A DNA stretch of 64,000 nt from Pseudopedobacter sp035496935. GTDB lineage: Bacteria > Bacteroidota > Bacteroidia > Sphingobacteriales > Sphingobacteriaceae. The notes under the pieces are model-generated. The model ran no database searches and was not told the DNA's origin. It saw nothing but the letters and a program-made list of their open reading frames with translations. Each line of letters begins with the position of its first letter. Within the stretch, counting starts at the first letter, position 1. Made by a program: the position numbers and the translations under genes. Shown here piece by piece: positions 1-7,505 of this stretch. The stretch covers positions 310,001 to 374,000 of the forward strand of contig DATJED010000023.1 of assembly GCA_035496935.1 (NCBI GenBank), in the 5' to 3' direction.

Positions 1-213
1 GCTGCTCGTTTAATAGTTATGCACCAACAAGGTTCAACGTCGTTAATCCAGCGAAAGCTGAAATTGGGTTATAACAGAGCCGGTAGAATTATTGACCAGT
101 TGGAGGCGGCAGGAGTTGTTGGACCTTTTGAAGGCAGTAAAGCTAGAGAAGTATTGATTTTAGACGAATATGCCTTGGAACAGTTCTTGTCTAACTTGGA
201 CAAAAAAGATTAA
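1..213 (+). CDS. ftsK: DNA translocase FtsK, C-terminal end (partial)
   Basis: The reading frame is open from the window edge and ends in TAA, so only the last 70 residues of a longer protein are seen. They read as the winged-helix gamma domain of FtsK/SpoIIIE translocases, the part that recognises KOPS sequences and contacts XerD: the stretch with LIQRKLKLGYNRAGRIIDQL followed by EAAGVVGP and a basic GSKAREVL is typical. In the family this protein pumps chromosome ends through the septum. The start and the motor domain lie upstream of the window. A LolA-like gene follows 4 bp later, an arrangement I know from Bacteroidota. Confidence 0.9.
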   Translation, partial: AARLIVMHQQGSTSLIQRKLKLGYNRAGRIIDQLEAAGVVGPFEGSKAREVLILDEYALEQFLSNLDKKD

Positions 214-217
214 AAGA

Positions 218-868
218 ATGAAGAAAAATATTGTTTACCTATTAATAACATTTTTATTAAGCTCAACATTTGCGTTTGCACAGTCAGATCCAACAGCAAA
301 AGCAATTTTAGCCGGTGTAAGTAAAAAATACCGCTCTTACGACGTAATTAAAGCCGAATTTATTTACAGCATCAAAAATCCACAGGCAAATATTAACCAG
401 AGCCAATCGGGTGTTTTGTATTCAAAATCTAAATCAAATAAATATAAAGTTGTGGTTGCCAACCAAGAGTTAATTTCTGACGGAAATGTACAGTGGACTT
501 ATTTAAAAGATGATAATGAAGTGCAAATCAGTGAAATTGATAACAGTTCAAGTGCTTTAAATCCCGCCAAGATATTTACCATGTATGAAAAAGGTTTTAA
601 ATACGTGTATTTAGGCGAAACAACCATTGGCGGAAGAAGATACCAGAATATTGAGCTTGCGCCTTTACAAACACGTTCTTTTTCGAAAGTGAAACTGCGT
701 ATTGATAAAGTGAACAAGCAAATCTCAAACATTGTTGTCAACGATAAAAACGGGAATGTTTACACTTATTTAATCAAAACTTTTACGCCCAATGTAAAAG
801 TAAGCGATGCCATATTTTCTTTTAATGCCAAAGCGCATCCGGATGTGGATGTGGTAGATTTAAGATAG
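218..868 (+). CDS. LolA-like outer-membrane lipoprotein carrier
   Basis: 216 residues. I chose the ATG at 218 because it starts a clean signal peptide (MKKNIVYLLITFLLSS, cleavage after AFA near residue 20); a longer frame from 170 would overlap ftsK and bury it. The mature part reads like the LolA/LolA-like fold: an N-terminal helix with KAILAGVSKKYRSYDVIKAEF, then alternating beta strands including the DGNVQWTYLKDDNEV hairpin. LolA ferries lipoproteins across the periplasm; that this copy does so is inferred from the family. It lies 4 bp after ftsK and is followed by a small hypothetical gene and a hydrolase in the same direction. Confidence 0.85.
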   Translation: MKKNIVYLLITFLLSSTFAFAQSDPTAKAILAGVSKKYRSYDVIKAEFIYSIKNPQANINQSQSGVLYSKSKSNKYKVVVANQELISDGNVQWTYLKDDNEVQISEIDNSSSALNPAKIFTMYEKGFKYVYLGETTIGGRRYQNIELAPLQTRSFSKVKLRIDKVNKQISNIVVNDKNGNVYTYLIKTFTPNVKVSDAIFSFNAKAHPDVDVVDLR

Positions 869-877
869 CTTACTTTT

Positions 878-1153
878 ATGAATGTTTCTTTTACCAACCA
901 TACACTAGAAAAGGTAGAAACCTTATTAAAAGAATTAGGCTATAAAGTGAGGTACGAAAAAGGCAATTTTAAAACCGGTTCTTGCCTAATTGAGAACAGT
1001 AAAATTGTGATGGTAAATAAGTTTTCTAACTTAGAGAGTAAAATTATTGCATTAATAGAACTGCTTAAAAATCTGGATGCTAACGAAAGTAAACTTTCAG
1101 AAAAGCAGAAAGTTTTTTATTATGCCATCAAACAAACCAAATTAGAAATTTGA
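878..1153 (+). CDS. small conserved-looking hypothetical protein
   Basis: 91 residues, lysine- and leucine-rich, without signal peptide or membrane segment. I do not recognise a named family. It lies 9 bp after the LolA-like gene, and its stop codon overlaps the start of the next gene (TTGA: TTG start 1150-1152, TGA stop 1151-1153), so translational coupling to the metallo-hydrolase is likely. The predicted pattern is helix, strands with GNFKTGSCLIENSKIVMVNK, then two amphipathic helices ending SEKQKVFYYAIKQTKLE. Function unknown; the tight coupling suggests it is real and acts with, or is dosed with, its neighbour. Confidence 0.7.
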   Translation: MNVSFTNHTLEKVETLLKELGYKVRYEKGNFKTGSCLIENSKIVMVNKFSNLESKIIALIELLKNLDANESKLSEKQKVFYYAIKQTKLEI

Positions 1154-1911
1154 AGATTACATTTTTAGGCACCGGAACATCACAAGGCGTACCTGTTATT
1201 GCTTGTAACTGCGAAGTCTGCCAATCAATAGACCTACGGGATAAACGCCTGCGGAGCAGTATCTTGATTGAATCTGAGGAGAAAACTGTAATTATTGATA
1301 CCGGTCCTGATTTTAGGCAACAGATGTTAAGGCAAAATGTCCAAAAATTAGATGCCGTTGTTTTTACCCACGCCCATAAAGATCATGTTGCCGGTTTGGA
1401 CGATATTAGGGCTTTCAATTTTAAGCAACAGTCTGCAATGGATATTTATGCTACACCCGTTGTAGAAGAAGGTTTAAAAAGAGAGTTTTATTACATTTTT
1501 TCCGAATTTAAATATCCCGGTATCCCTTTGATTGATATTCATACAATATATGACGAACCGTTTTCCGTTGGTGATATTGAATTTAATCCAATAGAAGTTA
1601 TGCACTTCAAGCTTCCGGTTCTAGGCTTTAGGATTAAGGATTTCACCTATATTACCGATGCGAAAACCGTTAGTGAAAGTGAGCAGGAAAAAATTAAAGG
1701 CACAAAAATTTTAGTGATAAATGCTTTGCAGCGAGAAAAACATGTTTCACATTTTACTTTAAGTGAGGCCATTGCTTTTGCGGAAAGAATTGGTGCCGAG
1801 AAAACTTATTTTACGCATATCAGCCACCGTTTGGGCAGGTTTGAGCATGTGTCAAAAGAATTACCAGCTGGGATTGAGCTGGCTTATGATGGCTTGAGTT
1901 TTGAGATTTAG
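1150..1911 (+). CDS. MBL-fold metallo-hydrolase (PhnP-like)
   Basis: 253 residues, starting at TTG with a 4-nt overlap with the preceding gene. The start KITFLGTGTSQGVP, a cysteine-rich CNCEVC at residues 19-24 and the metal ligand motif HAHKDH at 74-79 place it in the metallo-beta-lactamase superfamily branch that includes PhnP phosphodiesterases and PqqB-like proteins. Later ligands are seen in EVMHFKLP, ITDAK and HISHRL near the C terminus. It should bind two metal ions and hydrolyse a phosphodiester, possibly a cyclic phosphate; the substrate cannot be told from sequence. Cytoplasmic, no signal peptide. Confidence 0.85.
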   Translation: MKITFLGTGTSQGVPVIACNCEVCQSIDLRDKRLRSSILIESEEKTVIIDTGPDFRQQMLRQNVQKLDAVVFTHAHKDHVAGLDDIRAFNFKQQSAMDIYATPVVEEGLKREFYYIFSEFKYPGIPLIDIHTIYDEPFSVGDIEFNPIEVMHFKLPVLGFRIKDFTYITDAKTVSESEQEKIKGTKILVINALQREKHVSHFTLSEAIAFAERIGAEKTYFTHISHRLGRFEHVSKELPAGIELAYDGLSFEI

Positions 1912-2041
1912 ACAAACTTTTTATACTTATTAAAATGCCAACCGGCAGAAACCTGATACGTCCATAAGGGAGCAAAGATTTGGTTTGATAGCTACAATTG
2001 GCAAAATCATTGTAACCTTTCATCTGAATTGAACATTGTTT

Positions 2042-2469
2042 ATGGAAACCGGTTTAAATCGCTTTTTAAAAGCGCAAGAAAATGATTACTTAACGGCACT
2101 TTCAGAAATAAAAGCCGGACGAAAAAGAAGCCATTGGATGTGGTACATTTTCCGCAGATAAACGGTTTGGGTTTTAGCGAAACATCTAAATTTTATGCGA
2201 TTAAAGATATTGAAGAAGCCGTCGCTTATTTAAAGCATCCGGTTTTAGGAAAAAGACTAAAGGAAATTACTAGCGAACTGTTAAAGCTCCCAATAAATAA
2301 TGCAAGTCAGGTTTTTGGCAGTCCTGATAATCTAAAAATAAAGTCTTCTTTAACATTGTTTGCGGCAATTACAGATGAAACTTCTGTATTTAGGGAGGCG
2401 CTCCAAAAGTTTTTCGGAGGAAAGGAAGACGAACAAACTTTGAGAATTTTGGGGATTGACCATCGTTAA
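2042..2469 (+). pseudogene. DUF1810 family protein, broken by a one-base frameshift
   Basis: The frame from ATG 2042 reads METGLNRFLKAQENDYLTAL and then KAGRKRSHWMWYIF, the N-terminal signature of DUF1810 (YbbA-like) proteins, but runs into TAA at 2159. The family continuation, FPQINGLGFSETSKFYAI and on to FFGGKEDEQTLRILG, is in another frame up to 2469. One extra C in the CC run at 2152-2153 would rejoin the two parts into about 142 residues, near the family length. This is either a decayed gene, a recent mutation or a sequencing error. The C-terminal piece has its own ATG at 2134, but that lies inside the broken domain. Function of the family is unknown. Confidence 0.85.
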
Positions 2470-2528
2470 ACGTTTCTCAATTTCTACCTAAATCGCCACA
2501 AAACAGTCATAGAATGTCTTGATTTTTA

Positions 2529-2556
2529 TTGTTCCGATTTATTCTTCATATTTTTG
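2529..2556 (+). promoter_or_regulatory. probable metA promoter (TTG - 17 bp - TATTTTTG)
   Basis: TTG at 2529-2531 and a perfect Bacteroidota minus-7 box TATTTTTG at 2549-2556 are 17 bp apart. Transcription would begin about 25 bp before the metA ATG at 2587. No riboswitch-like fold is evident in this short leader. Confidence 0.6.
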
Positions 2557-2586
2557 TCTCAATAAAAACGAACAAGAGAATATAAT

Positions 2587-3531
2587 ATGCCAGTTAAGAT
2601 ACCAGATAACCTTCCAGCAATAGAGCTTCTAAAAAAAGAGAACATATTTGTGATGAGTGAACTGAGGGCCGACATTCAGGACATCCGTCCCATGCGTGTG
2701 CTGATTCTTAATTTGATGCCGATAAAAATAACCACAGAAACCGATTTTGTTAGATTGTTATCTAATAACCCTTTGCAGGTAGAAGTGGAGTTTTTAAGAC
2801 TCGACTCGCATACCTCAAAAAACACTTCCGAAAAGCATTTGCAGATGTTTTATAAAGGTTTCAGTAAAGTAAAAGATAACTATTATGATGGGATGATTAT
2901 TACCGGAGCCCCGGTTGAAATGTTGGATTTTGAGAAAGTAACCTATTGGGACGAGGTAACAAAAATATTTGATTGGGCCAGAACACACGTTACCTCTACA
3001 ATGTACATTTGTTGGGCTTCGCAGGCAGCACTTTACCATTTTTACGGTGTGCCAAAAGTACCGATGGAGGAGAAATTGTTCGGTGTTTTTAAGCATACCG
3101 CAACAGAAAAAGGTTATCCGTTGTTTCGTGGCTTTGATGACGAGTTTTTTATTCCTCATAGCAGGCACACCACAATTTTAAAATCGGATATTGAAGGTAA
3201 AGAAGAAATTGCTGTTTTATCTGAATCTGAAGATGCTGGAATAGCCATTGCAGCCTCCAGAGGTGGAAGGGAGTTTTATTTAACCGGACATTCAGAATAT
3301 TCGCCACTTACACTTCACGGCGAATATCAAAGAGATGTAGATAAAGGCTTAGATGTACCTATTCCTCAAAATTATTATAGAGAAGATAACCCAAAAAATG
3401 CTCCTTTAGTGTGCTGGACAGGTCACGCTAACTTGTTGTTCAACAATTGGTTAAACTATTTTGTTTATCAGGAAACTCCGTTTGATTTACAGGATGTAGC
3501 AAATTTGGGCGAATTAAAAGATAATAGTTAG
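2587..3531 (+). CDS. metA: homoserine O-acyltransferase MetA, predicted acetyl-CoA type
   Basis: 314 residues, close to the usual MetA length. It activates homoserine for methionine synthesis in the cytoplasm. The catalytic cysteine is Cys142 (YICWASQAALYHFYG) and the His/Glu pair is His235-Ser-Glu237 in TGHSEYSPLTLHGEY, matching the family numbering. Residue 111, which in the family decides the acyl donor, is Glu (ITGAPVE, 105-111); Glu there goes with acetyl-CoA, Gly with succinyl-CoA. I therefore expect O-acetylhomoserine as product, although automatic annotation usually calls this family succinyltransferase. It is monocistronic with its own promoter and no metX or sulfhydrylase gene nearby. 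Confidence 0.95.
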   Translation: MPVKIPDNLPAIELLKKENIFVMSELRADIQDIRPMRVLILNLMPIKITTETDFVRLLSNNPLQVEVEFLRLDSHTSKNTSEKHLQMFYKGFSKVKDNYYDGMIITGAPVEMLDFEKVTYWDEVTKIFDWARTHVTSTMYICWASQAALYHFYGVPKVPMEEKLFGVFKHTATEKGYPLFRGFDDEFFIPHSRHTTILKSDIEGKEEIAVLSESEDAGIAIAASRGGREFYLTGHSEYSPLTLHGEYQRDVDKGLDVPIPQNYYREDNPKNAPLVCWTGHANLLFNNWLNYFVYQETPFDLQDVANLGELKDNS

Positions 3532-3597
3532 ATTATCCTTTACATTTACTTTATCGTACTCCATTGCCTATAATAAGCTAAAACCTGATTTTTTTTA

Positions 3598-3669
3598 TTT
3601 CATAAATTGTGAAATTAGTATGTTTGTTTCATTATTTATGAAATAATATAGTTTGTTTCATTATATTTG
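3598..3669 (+). promoter_or_regulatory. satD promoter region with TTTCAT repeats at 29-bp spacing
   Basis: TTTCAT begins at 3598, 3627 and 3656, exactly 29 bp apart. The first two are half of inverted repeats (3598-3614, TTTCA/TGAAA; 3627-3643, TTTCAT/ATGAAA); the second and third share the longer word GTTTGTTTCATTAT. Two perfect minus-7 boxes, TATGTTTG at 3619-3626 and TATATTTG at 3662-3669, are interleaved with them. This layout suits an operator that blocks the promoters, perhaps bound by the SatD protein itself. Confidence 0.5.
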
Positions 3670-3685
3670 ACATAAAATATTTTGT

Positions 3686-4315
3686 ATGGCAGATTATGTG
3701 ATTATAATGGCAGATATCATCAACAGCGGAAAAAAGAATCCCAAAAAGTTGATGACAAGTTTTCAGAACGTAGTTGACGAGGTTAACAAAGAAAATAAAT
3801 CTCTATTACTTTCTCCAATGACGATTACTTTAGGCGACGAGTTTCAAGGAATCGCTAGTAATATACAGTCGGCTATTAGTTTGCTTTTTACTTTGCAGGA
3901 GAAAATTATTAAAAGTGAAGCTCGCTTTAAATTAAGATATGTAATTGTAGAAGGAGCTATAGACACACCTATTAACGAAAATATTGCATATGGGATGTTG
4001 GGAGAGGGCTTAACCACAGCGAGGAGGCTTTTGGAAGCCAGCAAAACCGAAAGCGAAAATTATCATTTTCAACTGAAGGATGCGAAAAAATCAGAAGCTT
4101 TAGCTAACAGTTTATTCCTTTACCAAAGTATTGTAGATGGCTGGAATTTAGTAAGAGACGAAGAATTGATTGTAGAATTTATAGAATTAGATGATTACAA
4201 AAAAGTAGCTGAAAAACTGGGCAAAACAAGGTCGCAGATATGGAAACGAAGGAAGAGTTTGCGGATAGATGAATATTTTTCAATAAAATCTGTAATTAAT
4301 TATATTGCAAAATAA
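3686..4315 (+). CDS. SatD family protein with C-terminal helix-turn-helix
   Basis: 209 residues. The start ADYVIIMADIINSGK, the central ITLGDEFQGI and the LRYVIVEGAI strand match my recollection of the SatD family. The last 45 residues contain a helix-turn-helix-like segment, YKKVAEKLGKTRSQIWKRRK, suggesting DNA binding. SatD proteins are poorly characterised; the N-terminal domain resembles a nucleotidyl-cyclase-like fold only by my impression. It is preceded by a repeat-rich promoter region and followed after 9 bp by a small membrane protein, which fits the common pairing of SatD with a membrane gene. Autoregulation is an inference from the repeats and the HTH. Confidence 0.75.
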   Translation: MADYVIIMADIINSGKKNPKKLMTSFQNVVDEVNKENKSLLLSPMTITLGDEFQGIASNIQSAISLLFTLQEKIIKSEARFKLRYVIVEGAIDTPINENIAYGMLGEGLTTARRLLEASKTESENYHFQLKDAKKSEALANSLFLYQSIVDGWNLVRDEELIVEFIELDDYKKVAEKLGKTRSQIWKRRKSLRIDEYFSIKSVINYIAK

Positions 4316-4324
4316 TTCTTTCTT

Positions 4325-4699
4325 ATGAAAATCGTGTTTATCATTATAATTATGCTGGTATGTGAAATTGTGTTGGCATTTTTATTTTCTTTAGTTGCCC
4401 AATTTCTTTATAAAAAATCACAGATAGATTTAAAATCTATTTTAAAAGGTCTTAGCGAAAGATTGTTCTTAACTATTTTTATGTTCAATAACCTTCCTCA
4501 TGCCATCACATTTTTTAGTGCTTTAAAACTAGCAACCAGATTAAAGCATGAAGAAAGTACTAAGGGCGATACCGAAAAATTCAATAGTTATTACCTAATC
4601 GGGAACTTAATTTCGGTTACGGTTGCATTATTTTATGTTTGGATATGGAATCATGCTGGGGATATTGACCAAGGTTTGCTGCGGTTTTTTGGGAGATAG
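4325..4699 (+). CDS. small membrane protein next to satD
   Basis: 124 residues with a strongly hydrophobic N-terminal segment (about residues 2-28), a second hydrophobic stretch around 50-68 and a third around 90-108 (LISVTVALFYVWIWN). I do not recognise the family. The loop between segments two and three is charged (KHEESTKGDTEKF). The 9-bp gap after satD implies one transcript. SatD genes are often beside DUF3307-type membrane proteins, but this one is shorter and I cannot assign it there. Confidence 0.65.
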   Translation: MKIVFIIIIMLVCEIVLAFLFSLVAQFLYKKSQIDLKSILKGLSERLFLTIFMFNNLPHAITFFSALKLATRLKHEESTKGDTEKFNSYYLIGNLISVTVALFYVWIWNHAGDIDQGLLRFFGR

Positions 4700-5194
4700 C
4701 TATCTGTAATGATGTTAGGCTTTAAGCCATTGCGCTCGTTTGTAGCGAGCGCTTAAACTGGCTTCTCGACTTTGTCGAAAACTTCTTATAAAAACATCAG
4801 CAAAGTTTTTGAAAACGCCGGGTCATCATAACTTGATTCACATTAAGCGCAAGTTAGGCATCTGAGTTATTGTTTAGAGATTTGTTTTTATTGAAGATTG
4901 AATTAAATCGAGATTGGAACAGCTAGGCAAGGTTTTTAATGTTTTACATATCATCGGATGTTGGTGATTTTTGAACCCAACTGCCCTTAGAATTAATTGA
5001 AGCGTCCCTACGGATTACCCCGAACGGAGATTGAGTAATTCTTTATTTATAGAATTCAAAAAATAAGACTCATTCTTGAACTCTTACTTCGTTAATTCTT
5101 TCAATTTATTAGGTCTTCTTCAAAAAAACAACTACAACATTATACTGGCTTTGTTTTTGGTATAATCTTGCTTTTTACATTCTTTCACTTTTAT
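4700..5194. other. 495-bp gap without a recognisable gene
   Basis: No frame here shows a recognisable protein. It holds a long inverted repeat at 4721-4757 and, close to the next gene, a weak minus-7-like TAATCTTG (5163-5170). The sequence looks like decayed intergenic DNA. Confidence 0.6.
4721..4757. repeat. inverted repeat, possible terminator hairpin after the satD pair
   Basis: TTTAAGC (4721-4727) pairs with GCTTAAA (4751-4757), enclosing a perfect GCGCTCG/CGAGCGC stem (4732-4738 with 4746-4752). The two stems cannot form fully at once because they share GC. No T-run follows, so it may be a Rho-type or processing hairpin. Confidence 0.5.
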
Positions 5195-5662
5195 ATGAAA
5201 AAACTATTCCCAATAATCGTATTATTAGCATTAACGGCTTGTGGTAGCAGAAAAATGCAACCATCTGCCATAGAAATAAACAACCAAAAGTTTGAAGGAG
5301 CAGTTGCTGGTCGCGAGAATTATTACGCCATTTATCAGCTAGATACCGATGACCCGAAGGTAGTGGAAAAAGCTTTCAGAAATATTAACAATGTGCTGGA
5401 AGATCCTCGTTTGATAGGTAAGTTGAAAATAGAACTCGTAGCTTTTTCCAGTGGCACAAAGGTAATGTTGAAAGGAAGTCCGTACGAAGCAGAACTAAAA
5501 GCTTTATTGCAAAAAGGAGCCATTATAGTACAATGCAACAATTCTTTAAAAGAGCAGGGTTTAAGCAGCAATCAGTTGTATACATTTATTGGTGTTGTGC
5601 CAAGCGGTAACGGAGAACTGATTATTAGAAATGCGGAAGGATGGGCCGTGATTAAGCCTTAA
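5195..5662 (+). CDS. DsrE-fold lipoprotein
   Basis: 155 residues from the ATG at 5195; an upstream TTG at 5168 would only add residues before the signal peptide. MKKLFPIIVLLALTAC is a lipoprotein signal with Cys16. The mature part reads like the DsrE/DsrF/TusD-like fold: YAIYQLDTDDPKVVEKAFRN, IELVAFSSGTKVML, a cysteine in IIVQCNNSLKEQGL (where small sulfur-relay proteins carry theirs) and the closing GVVPSGNGELIIRNAEGWAV. Most DsrE proteins are cytoplasmic, so a lipid-anchored, exported version is unusual to me. Role unknown; a sulfur or redox function is only suggested by fold. It stands alone and ends at a strong hairpin. Confidence 0.75.
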   Translation: MKKLFPIIVLLALTACGSRKMQPSAIEINNQKFEGAVAGRENYYAIYQLDTDDPKVVEKAFRNINNVLEDPRLIGKLKIELVAFSSGTKVMLKGSPYEAELKALLQKGAIIVQCNNSLKEQGLSSNQLYTFIGVVPSGNGELIIRNAEGWAVIKP

Positions 5663-5673
5663 ATTTGTTAAAC

Positions 5674-5699
5674 GCAGGGTCCTCTGTGAGAGACCCTGC
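5674..5699 (+). terminator. hairpin after the DsrE-fold lipoprotein gene
   Basis: GCAGGGTC (5674-5681) and GACCCTGC (5692-5699) form a perfect 8-bp stem, with an inner CTC/GAG extension. There is no T-tract, so termination may rely on other factors. Confidence 0.55.
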
Positions 5700-5760
5700 T
5701 TGGACTAAGATTTCACTATCTATTTTTTGTTTGTCAACATTATAGGTTGCCACACGGTAT

Positions 5761-5856
5761 CTCCCTCTGGAGGGAGAAAAAGAGGGAGGTTAAGCCTTTT
5801 GCAAAGTGAGTATTACCTGTTTTGTGACTAACCACCCCCAGCCCCCGCCGGCGGGG
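5761..5856. repeat. two GC-rich palindromes in an AT-rich gap (REP-like)
   Basis: CTCCCTC-TG-GAGGGAG at 5761-5776 and the perfect palindrome CCCCGCCGGCGGGG at 5843-5856, the latter preceded by ACCACCCCCAGC. These stand out from the AT-rich background and lie between convergent genes (stop 5662, stop 5943). They resemble the dispersed palindromic intergenic repeats of Bacteroidota genomes; copy number cannot be judged from this window. Confidence 0.45.
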
Positions 5857-5942
5857 ACAGCCTATTTTATGGTAATACATAACGTTATTGGAAATTTAAC
5901 CAGCTTTCGGAGCTTCCTGCTAGGACGAAGGCTGTACATTCA

Positions 5943-6638
5943 TCACATCCGGGTTAACCTCCCCAAATAATTGTCATCCAAATTCTGGTAAACCACCTGC
6001 AATTCCCAACCGCATTCTTTAGCGACTTTACGCATGGTCCATTCATCAATATAGAGCCAGGAGAACCATTCGCCTTTTTGTCCGTTATACTCGTACTGGT
6101 AATCCGTTTCGCCGTAATAAGGTTCGGCAGTTCTGTCTAAATCTTCGTATAAGTAGGCAACATCCGAAGAATCGAACAAAATTTGTCCGCCTTCATTTAG
6201 CAAACTGTCAGCATGATTTAAGAAAAGTCTCAAATCATCAATATAACCACAGAAACCAATGCCGTTCATCATCAGCAAAAGCGTGTCGAATTTTTCTCTT
6301 TCAAAAGCCATTACATCGCTACATACAATTTTTTCAACGCCACGCCAGCGCATTACCTCGCAGGCACCTTCAGAAATATCAATAGCTGTAACATCAAAAC
6401 CTTTCTTCTGAAGTGCTAACGCATGATTTCCACTTCCAGCACCCAAATCCAGCACTTTTCCTTTGCACAAATTTAGGGCTATCGTTTCCGCTTCGGGCAT
6501 AGCATCTTCATCCCGGAAAAACATGTGGATAGGGTAGTCCTCCGCTTCGCCATAATGGTTATGCAGTAACACTTCTAAATCAGTCTTACCCTGATGGAAA
6601 TCTTTTAAAATAGTACCGTAGAGGTCTTTTTGAAACAT
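5943..6638 (-). CDS. class I SAM-dependent methyltransferase
   Basis: 231 residues from the ATG at 6638 (MFQKDLYGTILKDFHQ); the frame stays open to 6710 but the extra 24 residues look non-native. Motif I is VLDLGAGSGNHAL at about residue 84, followed by the acidic strand end VTAIDIS and the post-motif FDTLLLMMNGIGF. The N-terminal part with HMFFRDEDAMPEAE is typical of small stand-alone Bacteroidota methyltransferases. Substrate unknown. It is cytoplasmic and lies last in the direction of the metal efflux locus, but a 326-bp gap with repeats makes co-transcription doubtful. Confidence 0.8.
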   Translation of the reverse strand: MFQKDLYGTILKDFHQGKTDLEVLLHNHYGEAEDYPIHMFFRDEDAMPEAETIALNLCKGKVLDLGAGSGNHALALQKKGFDVTAIDISEGACEVMRWRGVEKIVCSDVMAFEREKFDTLLLMMNGIGFCGYIDDLRLFLNHADSLLNEGGQILFDSSDVAYLYEDLDRTAEPYYGETDYQYEYNGQKGEWFSWLYIDEWTMRKVAKECGWELQVVYQNLDDNYLGRLTRM

Positions 6639-6964
6639 CGCTTTGGAAGGTTTAATGGAAAAGGTGTAGGGTTTGGGATTTGCTAAGCGTAGAAAAAACA
6701 TCTCAACCACAAATAGAAGTAGAAACTTTAACTTTATTTATTCTGTTTTCTGCATCTACCAAAGTAGAAAAATATTCGACCTTGGCTGGTGCGGTGTAAA
6801 TGCAGAACTTTTAGCACTACCATAGTAGCATCAGGCGCAGTCGTGGCTTTTTTGTTTACTTTTTTAGCTAAAGAAAAAAGTAAAACCCGCGGTAGCGACG
6901 TTCTAACAGCGAAGCGGTCTTGTGTCTAACATCTAACAGCGAAAGCAGTCTAATATCTCAAATC
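6639..6964. other. 326-bp gap with a short-word array
   Basis: No gene is visible. The part next to the DUF3347 stop (6903-6964) is a degenerate repeat array described separately; the rest holds a TTTTTTAGCTAAAGAAAAAA-like low-complexity patch around 6850-6885 and nothing else I recognise. Confidence 0.55.
6903..6964. repeat. degenerate word array (CTAACAGCGAA / TCTAATATCT)
   Basis: CTAACAGCGAAGCGGTCT at 6903-6920 recurs 30 bp on as CTAACAGCGAAAGCAGTCT (6933-6951), with smaller words TCTAAC, ATCTAAC, TCTAATATCTC and AATCTC around them. The array runs up to the stop codon of the DUF3347 gene (TCA at 6965-6967 on the plus strand). Confidence 0.65.
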
Positions 6965-7480
6965 TCACTTAATCTCTTCCTCCACACTTCCACAGCTCAT
7001 CATTTTGCTTCCGTAAAATGGATTTTTAATTTTTTTCTCGCTGGCTAACCAATAGCCCCCGTTTCCGTCGTTTGCCATAGGGCAGTATTGTTTGTAAACC
7101 ACGCCGCTTTCTAGTTTAGATTTTCTAAAGATTTCTGCCAGTTCGTTAGACAATTCGCTGAATTTTGCTCTTTTTCCTTCTAAATCTTTAGCCTCGACCA
7201 TGCTGTTGATGTATTTAGAATTAACGTTGGCATCTTTTAAAGCTGAGGCTAGCATTTGCGCTCCCGCACTAGCTTCTTTGTTATCATCATTCACCAATGC
7301 GGTTTTTAAGTAGATATAATGCTGGTAAACTTCGTTCACCTTGCTATCCACAAATTTTGGGTTGACTTGAGCTGCAGCTTCAGTATTTTCCGTGTTTGTA
7401 TTGTTTGAAGATGGATTTGTACAAGCGTATGCGCTATAAATCATCCCCGCAAGGGCTAAACCCATAATGTAATTTTTCAT
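6965..7480 (-). CDS. DUF3347 domain protein of the metal efflux locus
   Basis: 171 residues from the ATG at 7480 (MKNYIMGLALAGMIYSAYAC); the frame extends to 7534 but that part is the repeated element, not protein. The N terminus is a lipoprotein-like signal with Cys20. The rest is the DUF3347 domain: VNEVYQHYIYLKTALVNDD, a helical middle, and the Cys-rich end YKQYCPMANDGNGGYWL with a second cysteine in MMSCG. DUF3347 is found attached to or beside CusB-type adaptors and probably binds copper in the periplasm; that role is inferred. It is transcribed after the two adaptors, 102 bp downstream, with the inverted-repeat element in between. Confidence 0.8.
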   Translation of the reverse strand: MKNYIMGLALAGMIYSAYACTNPSSNNTNTENTEAAAQVNPKFVDSKVNEVYQHYIYLKTALVNDDNKEASAGAQMLASALKDANVNSKYINSMVEAKDLEGKRAKFSELSNELAEIFRKSKLESGVVYKQYCPMANDGNGGYWLASEKKIKNPFYGSKMMSCGSVEEEIK

Positions 7481-7505
7481 CTGTTTACTTATTTGTGTTT
7501 TTAAT

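Noticed and set aside
1912..2041. Extra gene between the metallo-hydrolase and DUF1810 genes
   Set aside because: 130 bp with stops in all frames and no recognisable motif.
2470..2586. SAM riboswitch ahead of metA
   Set aside because: The gap is short, a promoter takes most of it, and no aptamer-like stems with conserved loops are visible.
4700..5194. A possible small gene in the gap after satD
   Set aside because: No frame has a recognisable domain, start signal or protein-like composition; only hairpins are seen.
5663..5942. Insertion sequence remnant
   Set aside because: No transposase fragment or terminal inverted repeats with target duplication; only short GC-rich palindromes.
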